Shown here piece after piece: positions 1 through 7,169 of a DNA stretch of 61,177 nt. Under the pieces are notes generated by a model that saw nothing but the letters and a program-made list of their open reading frames with translations, was not told where the DNA came from and searched no databases. Source of the DNA: a virus; IMG/VR virus record IMGVR_UViG_3300025009_000108, positions 1 through 61,177 of that record. One strand, 5' to 3'. The stretch's first letter is position 1, and each line of letters opens with the position of its first letter. Position numbers and translations under genes: made by a program.

Positions 1-181
1 TAACGGGGCCAAGATCGGTGACGGGGCCAAGATCGGTGACTGGGCCAAGATCGGTGACGGGGCCAAGATCGGTGACTGGGCCAAGATCGGTGACGGGGCC
101 AAGATCGGTGACGAGGCCAAGATCGGTGACGAGGCCAAGATCGGTAACGGGGCCGAGATCGGTGACGAGGCCGAGATCGGA
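1..181 (+). repeat. 18-bp tandem repeat, left arm
   Basis: Tandem 18-nt units encode hexapeptides; they vary mainly at the codons for D/N, G/W/E and K/E. Bases 1-76 are identical to 61102-61177, so this arm and the right-end arm are one interrupted array. Confidence 0.95.
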
Positions 182-388
182 AAAATGCTAACCTACCTTG
201 TAGGATCGATGCATCAAGTCTATTTGTACGATCCAAAAAAACAAATGATCGGTATAGGGTGCAATGTCATGACAATATCCGAGTGGACCGAAAAATACGA
301 GCATATCGGTAGGGAATCAGGTTATACAAGCGATCAGATATCGGAATACAAGCGCTATATTGATCTTTTTGCAGAGTCGCTTAAATAA
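2..388 (+). CDS. Hexapeptide-repeat (left-handed beta-helix) protein, 3' part
   Basis: This is the C-terminal part of a protein whose N-terminal part is at 60881-61177. The frame is open from base 2. About ten six-residue units of the form I-G-[DN]-[GWE]-A-[KE] match the hexapeptide rule (I at i, A at i+4) of left-handed beta-helices. A non-repeat tail of about 68 residues follows (from M at 185), with an IGC motif and a segment resembling 'EIG..E.YT..QI.EY', which I recall as a recurrent C-terminal domain of phage hexapeptide proteins. Joining at the 76-bp overlap gives about 202 residues and about 17 units. The function is unknown; a structural or surface role is possible. Confidence 0.8.
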   Translation, partial: NGAKIGDGAKIGDWAKIGDGAKIGDWAKIGDGAKIGDEAKIGDEAKIGNGAEIGDEAEIGKMLTYLVGSMHQVYLYDPKKQMIGIGCNVMTISEWTEKYEHIGRESGYTSDQISEYKRYIDLFAESLK

Positions 389-417
389 CCCGACAACAAA
401 TCCCACCTACGAGCTGC

Positions 418-445
418 GCCCCTCTCATGAGGGGCTTTCCTTTCT
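418..445 (+). terminator. Rho-independent terminator after the hexapeptide gene
   Basis: A 7-bp perfect stem (GCCCCTC at 418-424 with GAGGGGC at 429-435) has a TCAT loop and a T-rich tail. It lies 30 bp after the stop of the plus-strand hexapeptide gene and just before the convergent minus-strand gene. Confidence 0.75.
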
Positions 446-464
446 TGGGTCTGTTGCGGGGTCG

Positions 465-752
465 TTACGGACCTTGCTCTATTTCTCGGATAATTGGCCT
501 CAGCCCTTCAAGGACGGCGATGAAAGCGTCTATCGAGCTTTCTTTTTTAAAAACAATCCTAATGACAGTGTTTAGTTCGGTGTCCTTTTGGCCTTGGAAC
601 TTCTCAGGCATAGCCGAGTTTATTTCGAAACATTTGCCGCACGTATCGACAAGAGCCACGGCCACCGCTTCGCCCTTAATGGTACATGGGGTAATCATGA
701 TGTCTCCAGTTCCAAACTCTGCAACCATAATGTCGTTTTCTTCGTAAAACAT
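465..752 (-). CDS. Small protein of unknown function (95 aa)
   Basis: The start at 752 is chosen because AAAGGAGG lies 6 nt upstream. The upstream in-frame extension to 851 has no such site and runs through a strong hairpin. The protein is acidic, with a GDIMITP segment, a central C..C pair (DTCGKCFEI) and a helical C-terminus. It is the last gene of the leftward block. I do not recognise a family. Confidence 0.7.
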   Translation of the reverse strand: MFYEENDIMVAEFGTGDIMITPCTIKGEAVAVALVDTCGKCFEINSAMPEKFQGQKDTELNTVIRIVFKKESSIDAFIAVLEGLRPIIREIEQGP

Positions 753-817
753 TTTTAACCTCCTTTTTAGGCTCGTAATCCCTATCTCCGCGCACTCGTC
801 GAACCATGGGCTTTGTT

Positions 818-844
818 CCCCGCTGGCTTCTGCGACCAGCGGGG
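818..844. other. Strong 9-bp perfect hairpin without U-tract
   Basis: CCCCGCTGG (818-826) pairs perfectly with CCAGCGGGG (836-844) across a 9-nt loop. It sits in the 134-bp spacer between two minus-strand genes. Neither side has a T-run, so it is not a canonical terminator. It could be an mRNA-stabilising or processing structure. Confidence 0.6.
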
Positions 845-886
845 TGCTCAACCTGATTTCCTTTTTCCGTCGCTACATTCTTGTAC

Positions 887-1006
887 CTACCCTCCACATT
901 TGAGTTTAAAGCACTTCACCTTAGAGCGTATTTTGGCGCAAGCTACACATTGCAACTTTCCACGGATATTTGGATAGTATTTTTTCCATTGCGCTCCCCC
1001 TTTCAT
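887..1006 (-). CDS. Small cysteine-rich basic protein (39 aa)
   Basis: The ATG at 1006 overlaps the TGA of the VRR-NUC gene (ATGA), which suggests translational coupling. The product is lysine-rich with a CVAC pair and a second KC..KLKC pair, consistent with a tiny zinc knuckle. An alternative ATG at 989 has a better Shine-Dalgarno but opens only a 22-residue frame. Confidence 0.45.
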   Translation of the reverse strand: MKGGAQWKKYYPNIRGKLQCVACAKIRSKVKCFKLKCGG

Positions 1007-1383
1007 ATTCTGCCGTAAAGACGCTCGATCAATTCTATGGCCTGACCCGATCCGTGGCATATGTTTGTATCCCACCCATAATCACCAAGACGCTTAAGCC
1101 ATTTAATTTGAGATTCTTGAAGACTCCCACCATCTCGGCGCTTCAATTCTATTGCAGTACCAACGTAACCGTTATTTGGTGGATTGAATATCAAGATATC
1201 GGGTACTCCTGGCTTTACGCCTTGGGCCTTTAGTTTTCGGCCAACTACGATGTTTCTTGCCCCTCCGTTTGGAACGTGGCACCACAGAAGGTCTTTACGC
1301 ATATCGAGGTATTGAGCTACTGAGCGTTGCTCATCTTCTTCTGACCTTTGTGGAACCTTACCTGGTTTTAAAATGTGAGTCAT
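1003..1383 (-). CDS. VRR-NUC domain nuclease
   Basis: At 126 residues this is the size of stand-alone phage VRR-NUC proteins, a PD-(D/E)xK-fold family that includes Holliday-junction resolvase-like enzymes. Visible hallmarks are GVPDILIF (catalytic D about 62), AIELKR (E79, K81) and a downstream Q in the 'Q..W...L' helix (about 91). The gene overlaps its upstream neighbour by 4 nt (ATGA) and follows the DnaB helicase, so a role in replication or recombination intermediates is likely. Confidence 0.88.
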   Translation of the reverse strand: MTHILKPGKVPQRSEEDEQRSVAQYLDMRKDLLWCHVPNGGARNIVVGRKLKAQGVKPGVPDILIFNPPNNGYVGTAIELKRRDGGSLQESQIKWLKRLGDYGWDTNICHGSGQAIELIERLYGRI

Positions 1384-1568
1384 TTTGATACCTCAGCAAT
1401 GGGTACGCATCGCACCTGGACAGGCGGGCACTGATTGTTTGAGCAACCCTCCTCTTCCGTGCAAACGTCAACCCGTCCTACATCAACCGTGTTCGGTTCG
1501 TGAGGATTTTTGTGGGGACAATCGCAACACAGCTTGGAGTGTCCAGACTTATTGCATTGTACAAGCAT
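1380..1568 (-). CDS. Small cysteine-rich protein (62 aa), probable zinc binder
   Basis: The start at 1568 (MLVQC) is preferred over 1601 because of the upstream AAGGAAA. Cysteines occur as C-x9-CCDC, then CTEEEGC and C-PPVQVRC; a zinc-binding fold is inferred. The stop overlaps the VRR-NUC start by 4 nt. No family is recognised. Confidence 0.6.
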   Translation of the reverse strand: MLVQCNKSGHSKLCCDCPHKNPHEPNTVDVGRVDVCTEEEGCSNNQCPPVQVRCVPIAEVSK

Positions 1569-1662
1569 TTCGTTTTCCTTTCGACTTCGTAATAGGCTCA
1601 AGGCTGCACGATCTCGCCTTGGACCTTACCGTTGCCTTAATAACTCGTCGTTCCAGTCACTA

Positions 1663-3033
1663 TCACGCTCGTTTCATTCCTGTAAACGGGTCAACCTTCC
1701 TTGCGTCGTGCGTTGCTCGTATGTAATTTTCAAACGTGGTGCGGTGCTCTATCCAAGTCAAAAACAATGGTCCTGTTTTACCATTTCGATGCTTTCTTAC
1801 TATGAACTCAGCCACACCATGGTTTTCTTGTGTTGGATTGTAAACCTCATCACGATACAAAAAAGCTATTATATCTGCATCCTGTTCTATCTCTCCAGAA
1901 CCGCGAAGGTCTGATGCTATTGGACGCCTATCGGTCCTTTGTTCCAATTGTCTGCTTAGTTGGGCCAACAGCACAACGGGTATGTCGTGAGTCTTTGCAG
2001 ACGTTTTTAATCCTCTGGTTATTGTTCCAATCTCTATATCATGCCTTTCAGACTCAACCCCTTTAATGTATTGCAAATAATCAATAACAACAAGGCACCT
2101 ACCATGCGACTTATAAAACTGTCTGATCTTTGATTGGATTTCTTTTATTGTGGCAGATGGTGAATCGTCGATCCATATGGGAAGTTCTGATATTTCGCTT
2201 GCTGCTGTTGAAATCTTTTCCCAATGATATGAATCAAGATCTCCACACATGAGCCTTTCTCCGTCTATTCCTGAAAAACACGATGTTTCCCTGGCCACTA
2301 CTTGATCGCGGCTCATTTCGATGGACACAAACAGGCATGGAGTTTCAGTTTTTGCAGCTCCACGGCAAAACCTCATTCCCAAAGCGCTCTTTCCCATGGA
2401 CGGCCTGGCCCCAATAACGTACAGGTTTGACCCTTGAAGTCCTCCAAGCATTCTGTCAACGTCAGTCAGCCCTGTCAGTATTCCAGGAGGCCCGGGGTTT
2501 TTGCGCATTGATTCAAGCTTGTCTATCATTCCGGGTAGAAGATCTCCAATCTTAAAAAATCCACCCGAGTGAGTTTTTATCTTTGAAGTTTCTTTGTCCA
2601 TTTCTCCCATGATTTCATCGACTCCCTGTCCGTTGTAGCAAGATTGAATAGTTCTTGAGCATATTTCAATTATTTTACGCTTTTGTGATGCCTGTTTTAT
2701 AATTCCGGCGTGGTCTTTTATCGAAGCAGATGCAGGAATTACATCAATAATTCTCGATATGTATGAACTTCCACCAACTGATTCAAGAATATTTTTAGAT
2801 CTTAACAGTTCAGAAACAGTAATTATATCTACCTGTTTAGATTTATTGCACAACTCTGTTATGGCTTCGAATATATTTGAGTGAGCAGTAGCATAAAAAT
2901 CTTCAGAGCTTAACATCTCAACTATGTCTCTTGCAGCCCCCAACATGGCAGCGGAAAGGATTGATTCTTCTGCCTCTCTCGAATGTGGCGGTATTTTGTT
3001 TATCATATCAATCATCGGCATATCTCTTAACAT
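1663..3033 (-). CDS. dnaB: DnaB-type replicative DNA helicase
   Basis: The 456 residues have the full DnaB layout: an N-terminal helical domain (about 15-115, with the family motif PHSREAEESILSAAML), a linker, and a RecA-like C-terminal domain. Walker A is GARPSMGKS (about 208-216), Walker B is VVIDYLQ (about 315-321), followed by the QLSR motif and a C-terminal arginine-rich segment. It would unwind the phage origin and recruit the host primase and polymerase, since no phage polymerase is present. It overlaps the upstream initiator gene by 26 nt. ATGs at 3021 and 3015 are alternative starts; AAGAGA spaces well with 3015. Confidence 0.95.
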   Translation of the reverse strand: MLRDMPMIDMINKIPPHSREAEESILSAAMLGAARDIVEMLSSEDFYATAHSNIFEAITELCNKSKQVDIITVSELLRSKNILESVGGSSYISRIIDVIPASASIKDHAGIIKQASQKRKIIEICSRTIQSCYNGQGVDEIMGEMDKETSKIKTHSGGFFKIGDLLPGMIDKLESMRKNPGPPGILTGLTDVDRMLGGLQGSNLYVIGARPSMGKSALGMRFCRGAAKTETPCLFVSIEMSRDQVVARETSCFSGIDGERLMCGDLDSYHWEKISTAASEISELPIWIDDSPSATIKEIQSKIRQFYKSHGRCLVVIDYLQYIKGVESERHDIEIGTITRGLKTSAKTHDIPVVLLAQLSRQLEQRTDRRPIASDLRGSGEIEQDADIIAFLYRDEVYNPTQENHGVAEFIVRKHRNGKTGPLFLTWIEHRTTFENYIRATHDARKVDPFTGMKRA

Positions 3034-3790
3034 ACGGCTCTGGAATTACGACAGGAGCGTTTCCGCGTCCTTCCCGTTCATCCTCCCACCGTCGCCCGTT
3101 TAGGTACGTCGCCGGATGTGGTATAAACTGGCCGTTGTTTTTTAACCATTGCTCGCTGTTCTTTTGCCATATCAAGGCCGTCTGAATTAATGCAAGTGTC
3201 TCTTTCGGGCGCTTTATCTTTTTCCACGCCCTATAAGCCGAACCCTTCCCCTTCTTGTTCGGGTAATGTTTCCAAAATTCTAAAAAGTCATCAGTGAATG
3301 GCCTTTCCTGTTTTTCATCCAGTTCGACATGTACGTCGATAGACGTATTAGTTGTTTTTGTATCTGTATTTGTATCTGTATGGCGTGATTGTCCGTGACA
3401 ATCCGTGACAATGCGTGATTCTTCGTGACGAGCGCGTTGTTTTTGTTTTCTAATTTTGTTTTGGTGTCTTACGGTATCAGAATCTTGTAATGATTTGTAT
3501 TTTGAATGGTTTACAATTGACCAACCCCACGGCCGATGTTCGTCTAATCTAACAATTCTCTTGCCATTTTCGTCTGGTGTTCTTGAATATTCGTCTTCTT
3601 TTTCCAAAAAAGATATGCCATCTACAATGTGCTCAACAGGTATTCCCGTTCGTCTCGATATCGCCTGGGGCGTCATATCGATAATTCCATCTGCGTCGCA
3701 CAAAACTATCATTTGCTGGAATGTTATCAGTGCTTGCCAATTATCAGATAGGGTTCCGTCATAGATTGATTCAAATATTTTACCGTACAT
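3008..3790 (-). CDS. Phage replication initiator-like protein (winged helix)
   Basis: The start at 3790 (MYGKIFES) follows AGAGGGTACA; the listed frame could extend to 3820 but crosses a hairpin. Residues 1-100 look like a winged-helix module of the kind found in phage O/DnaD-like proteins (MTPQAISRRTGIP helix-turn-helix). A polar, Thr-rich linker follows, then a C-terminal F..FW..YP.K.GK..A...W helical domain typical of phage replication proteins. It overlaps dnaB, which fits an initiator/helicase pair that loads the helicase. The assignment as initiator is inferred from domain type and context. Confidence 0.8.
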   Translation of the reverse strand: MYGKIFESIYDGTLSDNWQALITFQQMIVLCDADGIIDMTPQAISRRTGIPVEHIVDGISFLEKEDEYSRTPDENGKRIVRLDEHRPWGWSIVNHSKYKSLQDSDTVRHQNKIRKQKQRARHEESRIVTDCHGQSRHTDTNTDTKTTNTSIDVHVELDEKQERPFTDDFLEFWKHYPNKKGKGSAYRAWKKIKRPKETLALIQTALIWQKNSEQWLKNNGQFIPHPATYLNGRRWEDEREGRGNAPVVIPEPYVKRYADD

Positions 3791-3799
3791 TGTACCCTC

Positions 3800-3903
3800 T
3801 AAAAAAATCGCCCCAACCATGCGTGCGATGCCACATTTTTAGAGTGACCGCATGGAAGGGGCGAAAGTGAGAACCGAATTATGGTTATGGTTTGTAGCAT
3901 CGC
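3800..3903 (-). promoter_or_regulatory. Possible attenuator in the replication-gene leader
   Basis: Reading the minus strand, GCGATGCTAC (3903-3894) can pair with GTGGCATCGC (3834-3825, one G-T wobble). The latter also contains ATCGC, which can pair with GCGAT (3811-3807), followed directly by seven Ts (3806-3800). The two pairings are mutually exclusive, as in antiterminator/terminator switches, and lie just upstream of the initiator gene. The short terminator stem makes this tentative. Confidence 0.3.
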
Positions 3904-3924
3904 AAATGATTTTTACCGCGTGAA

Positions 3925-4188
3925 TTAGTTTGTGTCAATATCTTTCCGCTCGTATTTATCTATACCCATCAACACCCGGACAGCCATGGCGCCGGCTTGG
4001 GCCGCTTCTCTTTCGATCTCATTGCGGGGTCCATCGGACCAATAAAATTCATTAATTGCTTTGATTGTATCCCCGGACGCTTCAGATAGTACGGACCCGA
4101 TATGAATTGGATCAGTGGACCACCCCGTAACAAGGTCTGAGTGGTCCAGGGCATCGATGATGCGCGCTATTGCCTGGTATCTATCCAT
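3925..4188 (-). CDS. Conserved phage protein (87 aa), possibly MazG-like fold
   Basis: The start at 4188 (MDRYQAIARIIDALDHS) has GGAGG 6 nt upstream; the frame overlaps the methyltransferase stop by 8 nt. The helical layout with a weak 'L.E..GD...A' segment recalls phage proteins related to MazG-type pyrophosphohydrolases, but the metal-binding EExxE motif is not clear. The function is not assigned. Confidence 0.65.
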   Translation of the reverse strand: MDRYQAIARIIDALDHSDLVTGWSTDPIHIGSVLSEASGDTIKAINEFYWSDGPRNEIEREAAQAGAMAVRVLMGIDKYERKDIDTN

Positions 4189-5161
4189 TGGACACCTCCA
4201 TAAACGCTTTAATAAATTCAGCGGCAAGTTGAGGGACTATCGAGTTTCCAGCGCCTTTAAGCAGGCCCACTCTGCCGGGTAGCCCATAAGCCAAAGGGAA
4301 AAGAGCGGATTGAGTCGGTATCCTACGGGCTTTTCCGTCGGAGCATTGGATGGCTCCGGAGTCAGACCAGAAACCTGTTGGCTCAATGGGATTCCGGTAT
4401 CCTGCGGTCTTGGCGGGTTCACTCCTCGGCTGTGGTCCTGAGCTGTCGGACTCACCCACCCCGCCAGTTGCGCCGCACTCGGCAACCGATCCACTCCCTG
4501 CGATGGCCCCCCGTTCGGGCCGTCCTGTTGGCAGGGCGTCGGCCAGCCTACCATCTGTACAAAGTTCCGAAGTCGCTGGTCGCAAGTCTTCATTTTGTCT
4601 GTGCCTAATCTTCCCATGACCACTGGCCCGTCCGTTTTGTGGTCTTCGGTGGATGTTGTTGGCCACCCAGAACAACCTTTGTCGGATGTGCGGCGCCCCG
4701 ACGATCGCAGCGCACAAATCGGAGGCCCCGACTCCATATCCCATTGCTTCCAGGTCAGCGCGTACTCCGGCGAGCCATAAGCGGCCATCCTTTGACGCAA
4801 CCTGCTCGCCAAAGATCTCTGTAGGTCTTCGCTCGGAGATGAGGCGTCGAAAAGCGGGCCAAAGGTGTCTTTCGTCAGTCGTTCCCGCTCCTTTTCCTGC
4901 CACACTGAAGGGCTGGCAGGGGCAAGAGCCCGTCCAGACTTCTCGGTTTTCGGGCCATCCGGCGAGTTGCAGGGCATATGGCCACCCGAGTATTCCGCAA
5001 AAGAAGTGACATTGGATAAAGTCTTTGATTTCATTTGGTGCAACCTCCGCAATCGATCTGCTATCAACTTCACCATCTGGAACAAGGCCAGCGGCTATTA
5101 AATTCTTAACCCACTGACAAATAAATGGGTCAGTGTCATTATAGTAGTTCCATTTTTTCAT
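4181..5161 (-). CDS. DNA (cytosine-5) methyltransferase
   Basis: The 326-residue protein has the m5C methyltransferase motifs: motif I-like FFCGILGW (about 53-60), catalytic PCQPFS (Cys about 82), GEQV (motif VI variant, Glu about 119), HIRQRLFWV (motif VIII, about 158-166) and C-terminal GAGNSIVPQLA (motif X). The stretch between motifs VIII and X is low-complexity, proline/glycine/arginine-rich and unlike an ordinary target-recognition domain, probably because a second gene is read in another frame through it. The enzyme likely protects phage DNA from restriction. The N-terminus (NYYND.DPF..QWV) resembles the remnant at 5705-5839. Confidence 0.88.
   Translation of the reverse strand: MKKWNYYNDTDPFICQWVKNLIAAGLVPDGEVDSRSIAEVAPNEIKDFIQCHFFCGILGWPYALQLAGWPENREVWTGSCPCQPFSVAGKGAGTTDERHLWPAFRRLISERRPTEIFGEQVASKDGRLWLAGVRADLEAMGYGVGASDLCAAIVGAPHIRQRLFWVANNIHRRPQNGRASGHGKIRHRQNEDLRPATSELCTDGRLADALPTGRPERGAIAGSGSVAECGATGGVGESDSSGPQPRSEPAKTAGYRNPIEPTGFWSDSGAIQCSDGKARRIPTQSALFPLAYGLPGRVGLLKGAGNSIVPQLAAEFIKAFMEVSNG
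4237..5034 (-). CDS. Probable overprinted protein inside the methyltransferase gene
   Basis: A 265-residue frame is read on the same strand but in a different frame from the methyltransferase. The start at 5034 (MKSKTLSNVTSF) has GGAGG 9 nt upstream, inside methyltransferase codons. The product contains features I recall from annotated phage hypothetical proteins adjacent to such methyltransferases: GPLFDASSPS, YALTWKQWDM, GPPICALRSS and repeated GWPT/AGW..PT..D segments, ending in LWLMGYPAEW. The function is unknown. Its existence as a translated gene is inferred from the open frame, start signal and family resemblance. Confidence 0.55.
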   Translation of the reverse strand: MKSKTLSNVTSFAEYSGGHMPCNSPDGPKTEKSGRALAPASPSVWQEKERERLTKDTFGPLFDASSPSEDLQRSLASRLRQRMAAYGSPEYALTWKQWDMESGPPICALRSSGRRTSDKGCSGWPTTSTEDHKTDGPVVMGRLGTDKMKTCDQRLRNFVQMVGWPTPCQQDGPNGGPSQGVDRLPSAAQLAGWVSPTAQDHSRGVNPPRPQDTGIPLSQQVSGLTPEPSNAPTEKPVGYRLNPLFSLWLMGYPAEWACLKALETR

Positions 5162-5189
5162 TGCCTTACCCCATAATAAATGCTATTGT
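5161..5189 (+). promoter_or_regulatory. Possible promoter of the inserted HNH-type gene
   Basis: TTGCCT (5161-5166), a 17-nt spacer and TATTGT (5184-5189) give a sigma70-like match, 4/6 at both elements. Initiation 7 nt downstream would fall on the A of the ATG at 5196, so a leaderless transcript is possible; no Shine-Dalgarno is visible there. Confidence 0.3.
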
Positions 5190-5195
5190 GCGTAT

Positions 5196-5732
5196 ATGAA
5201 AACACGCCAATGCAACCACTGTGGAAAAGACTATCAACACAATAGGAATGACAGCCAATTTTGTTCTCAAAAGTGCGGAGCAGCACACAGATGGAAGCTT
5301 TCTCCAAAAGATACCGATAGGCCCCGCAAATGCTTATTTTGCGGAAAAGAATTTTACGCAACGAAAGATGCGAACCAAAAACGTGTGTGTTCAGATGAGT
5401 GCCGCAAGGCGCGGGTGGCGCAGATAACTCGTGAATGGCACCTGAGAAACCCTGAGCGTGAATCTCTTTACAGGCAACGCACAAAAGCGAAGCAAATGCC
5501 AGACTCAAACTTAAAGCGATTTCGCAAAAACAATCCAAACGCCCCCGCAGCTTGCGAATCTTGTGGAGAAGATCGCGTGCTTGACTTGGCACATAAGCCA
5601 GGTCACGAAAGGAATGGTCAATGGCGTTCGGTTCGCAACTCAAAATGGCCAGAAATGGTTTGGGTGTTATGCCCAACATGCCACGCCCTTCTGGATCGGA
5701 TGCACTACGCGCCAGAAGACCTTGGTTTGTAA
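5196..5732 (+). CDS. HNH-type / zinc-finger endonuclease-like protein
   Basis: The 178-residue protein is cysteine-rich. It has two N-terminal zinc fingers (CNHCGKDY..C..KC, then CLFCGKEF..C..EC), a basic linker, and a C-terminal CESCGE..LDLAHKPGH...LCPTCHALLD segment that resembles the H-N-H zinc nuclease core. It is the only plus-strand gene inside the minus block and lies exactly between a broken methyltransferase N-terminus and the intact methyltransferase, the arrangement expected of a mobile homing-type gene. Catalysis is inferred. Confidence 0.75.
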   Translation: MKTRQCNHCGKDYQHNRNDSQFCSQKCGAAHRWKLSPKDTDRPRKCLFCGKEFYATKDANQKRVCSDECRKARVAQITREWHLRNPERESLYRQRTKAKQMPDSNLKRFRKNNPNAPAACESCGEDRVLDLAHKPGHERNGQWRSVRNSKWPEMVWVLCPTCHALLDRMHYAPEDLGL

Positions 5733-5839
5733 TTGTGAATTGATCGTTCATCGACTTCGCCTTTCGGTATGAGTCCGGCTTCAATCAGGTTTCGCAACCA
5801 TTGGGCCGCGAATTTGTCAATTTCGTTGTAATAGTTCAT
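5705..5839 (-). pseudogene. Truncated methyltransferase N-terminus
   Basis: This 44-residue frame starts MNYYNEIDKFAAQW and matches residues about 5-37 of the neighbouring methyltransferase (roughly two thirds identical) through GEVDERSI. The match stops at about 5738, six bases from the stop of the HNH-type gene, and the tail HNYKPRSSGA is unrelated. Its ATG overlaps the stop of the upstream DUF4406-like gene (ATGA). It reads as the 5' end of a second methyltransferase gene cut off by the HNH insertion. Confidence 0.7.
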
Positions 5840-6114
5840 TGCTCGTAGATTATCTCTTTGCCTGCGAGTTTTGCGTAGTTCAGCTCGTCGCGGGAACCGG
5901 CGGACTGCTCCCATCCTGGAATCATCACGATTACGTCGGACCTTTCGAGCATTTCAAGCCCGCCGACAAGAAAGACCTCATCCCTAACAGCCTTCAGGTT
6001 TTCAGGGCAGTTCTGGCCGTAAAGTCCGCGCCTGTATCTGCGAGCTTGCTTAGACAGGTTTCTGAGACGTGCGATTTTTTCAGGTTTTTGATTCATGGCG
6101 CCCATTAAATACAC
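5836..6114 (-). CDS. DUF4406-like (deoxyribosyltransferase-fold) protein
   Basis: The start is a GTG at 6114, needed to include the first strand VYLMGAMNQ, which corresponds to the IYIAGPM strand of this fold; ATGs at 6105 and 6096 would cut it. The C-terminal half, SDVIVMIPGWEQS.GSR.E..YA...GKEIIY, matches the DUF4406/nucleoside 2-deoxyribosyltransferase-like pattern. Such phage proteins are thought to act on nucleotides or bases; no activity can be assigned here. It overlaps the methyltransferase remnant by 4 nt. Confidence 0.72.
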   Translation of the reverse strand: MYLMGAMNQKPEKIARLRNLSKQARRYRRGLYGQNCPENLKAVRDEVFLVGGLEMLERSDVIVMIPGWEQSAGSRDELNYAKLAGKEIIYEQ

Positions 6115-6277
6115 ATCATAAAAGGAAATCGCCCGACTGTACGCGCTGCTATGGCACGATCCAAAGGATTAGGAGGGTGACACGCGCACAGCCGGACGAA
6201 AATTGACATTAGAGTTTCCTTCGTATCGTTACCATAGCATCGGCACAATACCAAACCGCTTGATATGGAGCAATGGT

Positions 6278-6640
6278 TTAAAGCATTATTTTTGCAAGTT
6301 CTTTAAGCGTGATGTCGTCTTGGTAATAAACTGGAATTGAAAGCTCATCTGCCCGCTTTATCTCAGCCAAAGTTCCCTTGCTGGTTTCGTAACCGTTAAG
6401 GACATAGATTGCGTCCGAAGCCTCAAGCCAATCCATCGAAAACCTGTAATATTGCTCAACTGATAGTTTTTCATCTGCGATCAATGAAAGTTGGAAATGG
6501 TAATCGTGCCAAGGACAAAATGGCGAGAAACATTCAAGTAAAGCTTCAACTGCCACGCGCATACCTTTGCGCATATTGTCTAAAACATCTATTACATTGT
6601 TTGCTGAATACGGACCCGCGATGTAAAGTCGTCTACCCAT
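6278..6640 (-). CDS. DUF4406 family protein
   Basis: The 120 residues begin with RLYIAGPYSA, the nucleotide-binding-like strand-loop of DUF4406/nucleoside deoxyribosyltransferase-like proteins. WLEASDAIYVLNGYETSKGTLAEI carries the acidic residue and S-x-G-T-x-x-E helix usual in the family. It is a second, divergent member next to 5836-6114. A role in phage nucleotide metabolism or base modification is inferred. Confidence 0.82.
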   Translation of the reverse strand: MGRRLYIAGPYSANNVIDVLDNMRKGMRVAVEALLECFSPFCPWHDYHFQLSLIADEKLSVEQYYRFSMDWLEASDAIYVLNGYETSKGTLAEIKRADELSIPVYYQDDITLKELAKIML

Positions 6641-6742
6641 AACACCTCATCCATCCCACCCACCCCCACACCTTCACCGGCCCCCTATTACTGGCACAAT
6701 GCCAGGCCGATTACTTTTGCCGTGGTGTGATCCGGCGTGGCT

Positions 6743-7126
6743 TTAATCGTCCTCTTCATGATCTTCCCAATAGGCCTCAATTACGCCACACACCACTGTA
6801 CGCGCCGATGGGGATAGATCGGCTATCTTGCTTTCCGAAACATCTCCGTATCCGCTTGATACATACTCCCTAAAATCTGTCATTACCTCTCCGTATAGCC
6901 ATCCGTCGCAAAAGAACTCGTTTCGGATCTCCAGGCACTCGGCACAGGTTTTGTATGTTTCCCACCGGCCTTCCCATAAGCCTTTTTCGTGCAGATACGT
7001 CTCGCCATGACTTATTACGCGGCGGCACTCAGTGCATTTGTGTGGTTTGCGGGCCTTTCTTTTTTCTGCTGTGTGGACAGTTGGCCCATCGCAATCCGTA
7101 TCTACGTAAACACATGCGCAATCCAT
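6743..7126 (-). CDS. Phage zinc-ribbon protein (127 aa)
   Basis: Two CxxC pairs, KCTECRRVISHGE and KTCAECLEIRN, are separated by a WEGRWETY segment, followed by FFCDGW and an acidic C-terminus. I recognise this as a widespread small phage protein of unknown function. The Shine-Dalgarno CAGGAGGG precedes the ATG. Its leader carries a 24-nt motif shared with the leader of the next gene upstream. Confidence 0.8.
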   Translation of the reverse strand: MDCACVYVDTDCDGPTVHTAEKRKARKPHKCTECRRVISHGETYLHEKGLWEGRWETYKTCAECLEIRNEFFCDGWLYGEVMTDFREYVSSGYGDVSESKIADLSPSARTVVCGVIEAYWEDHEEDD

Positions 7127-7139
7127 AACTCCCTCCTGG

Positions 7140-7163
7140 GTTAAAAATCTCCACAGTAACCGG
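7140..7163 (-). repeat. Leader repeat, copy 1
   Basis: On the minus strand it reads CCGGTTACTGTGGAGA then TTTTTAAC, ending about 14 nt upstream of the start of the 6743-7126 gene. A near-identical copy is at 7416-7440. It could be a promoter element, operator or RNA motif. Confidence 0.6.
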
Positions 7164-7169
7164 CCATCT

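Noticed and set aside
1-181. Tandem repeats considered as a CRISPR array
   Set aside because: Units are contiguous 18-mers without spacers and encode a hexapeptide helix.
676-897. 73-codon minus frame overlapping the 465-752 gene
   Set aside because: Basic, featureless and crossing the 818-844 hairpin; the 95-aa frame has the better ribosome site.
5158-5784. Long minus-strand frame opposite the HNH-type gene
   Set aside because: Composition is unlike a protein; the plus frame has clear zinc motifs and the frame crosses the remnant boundary.
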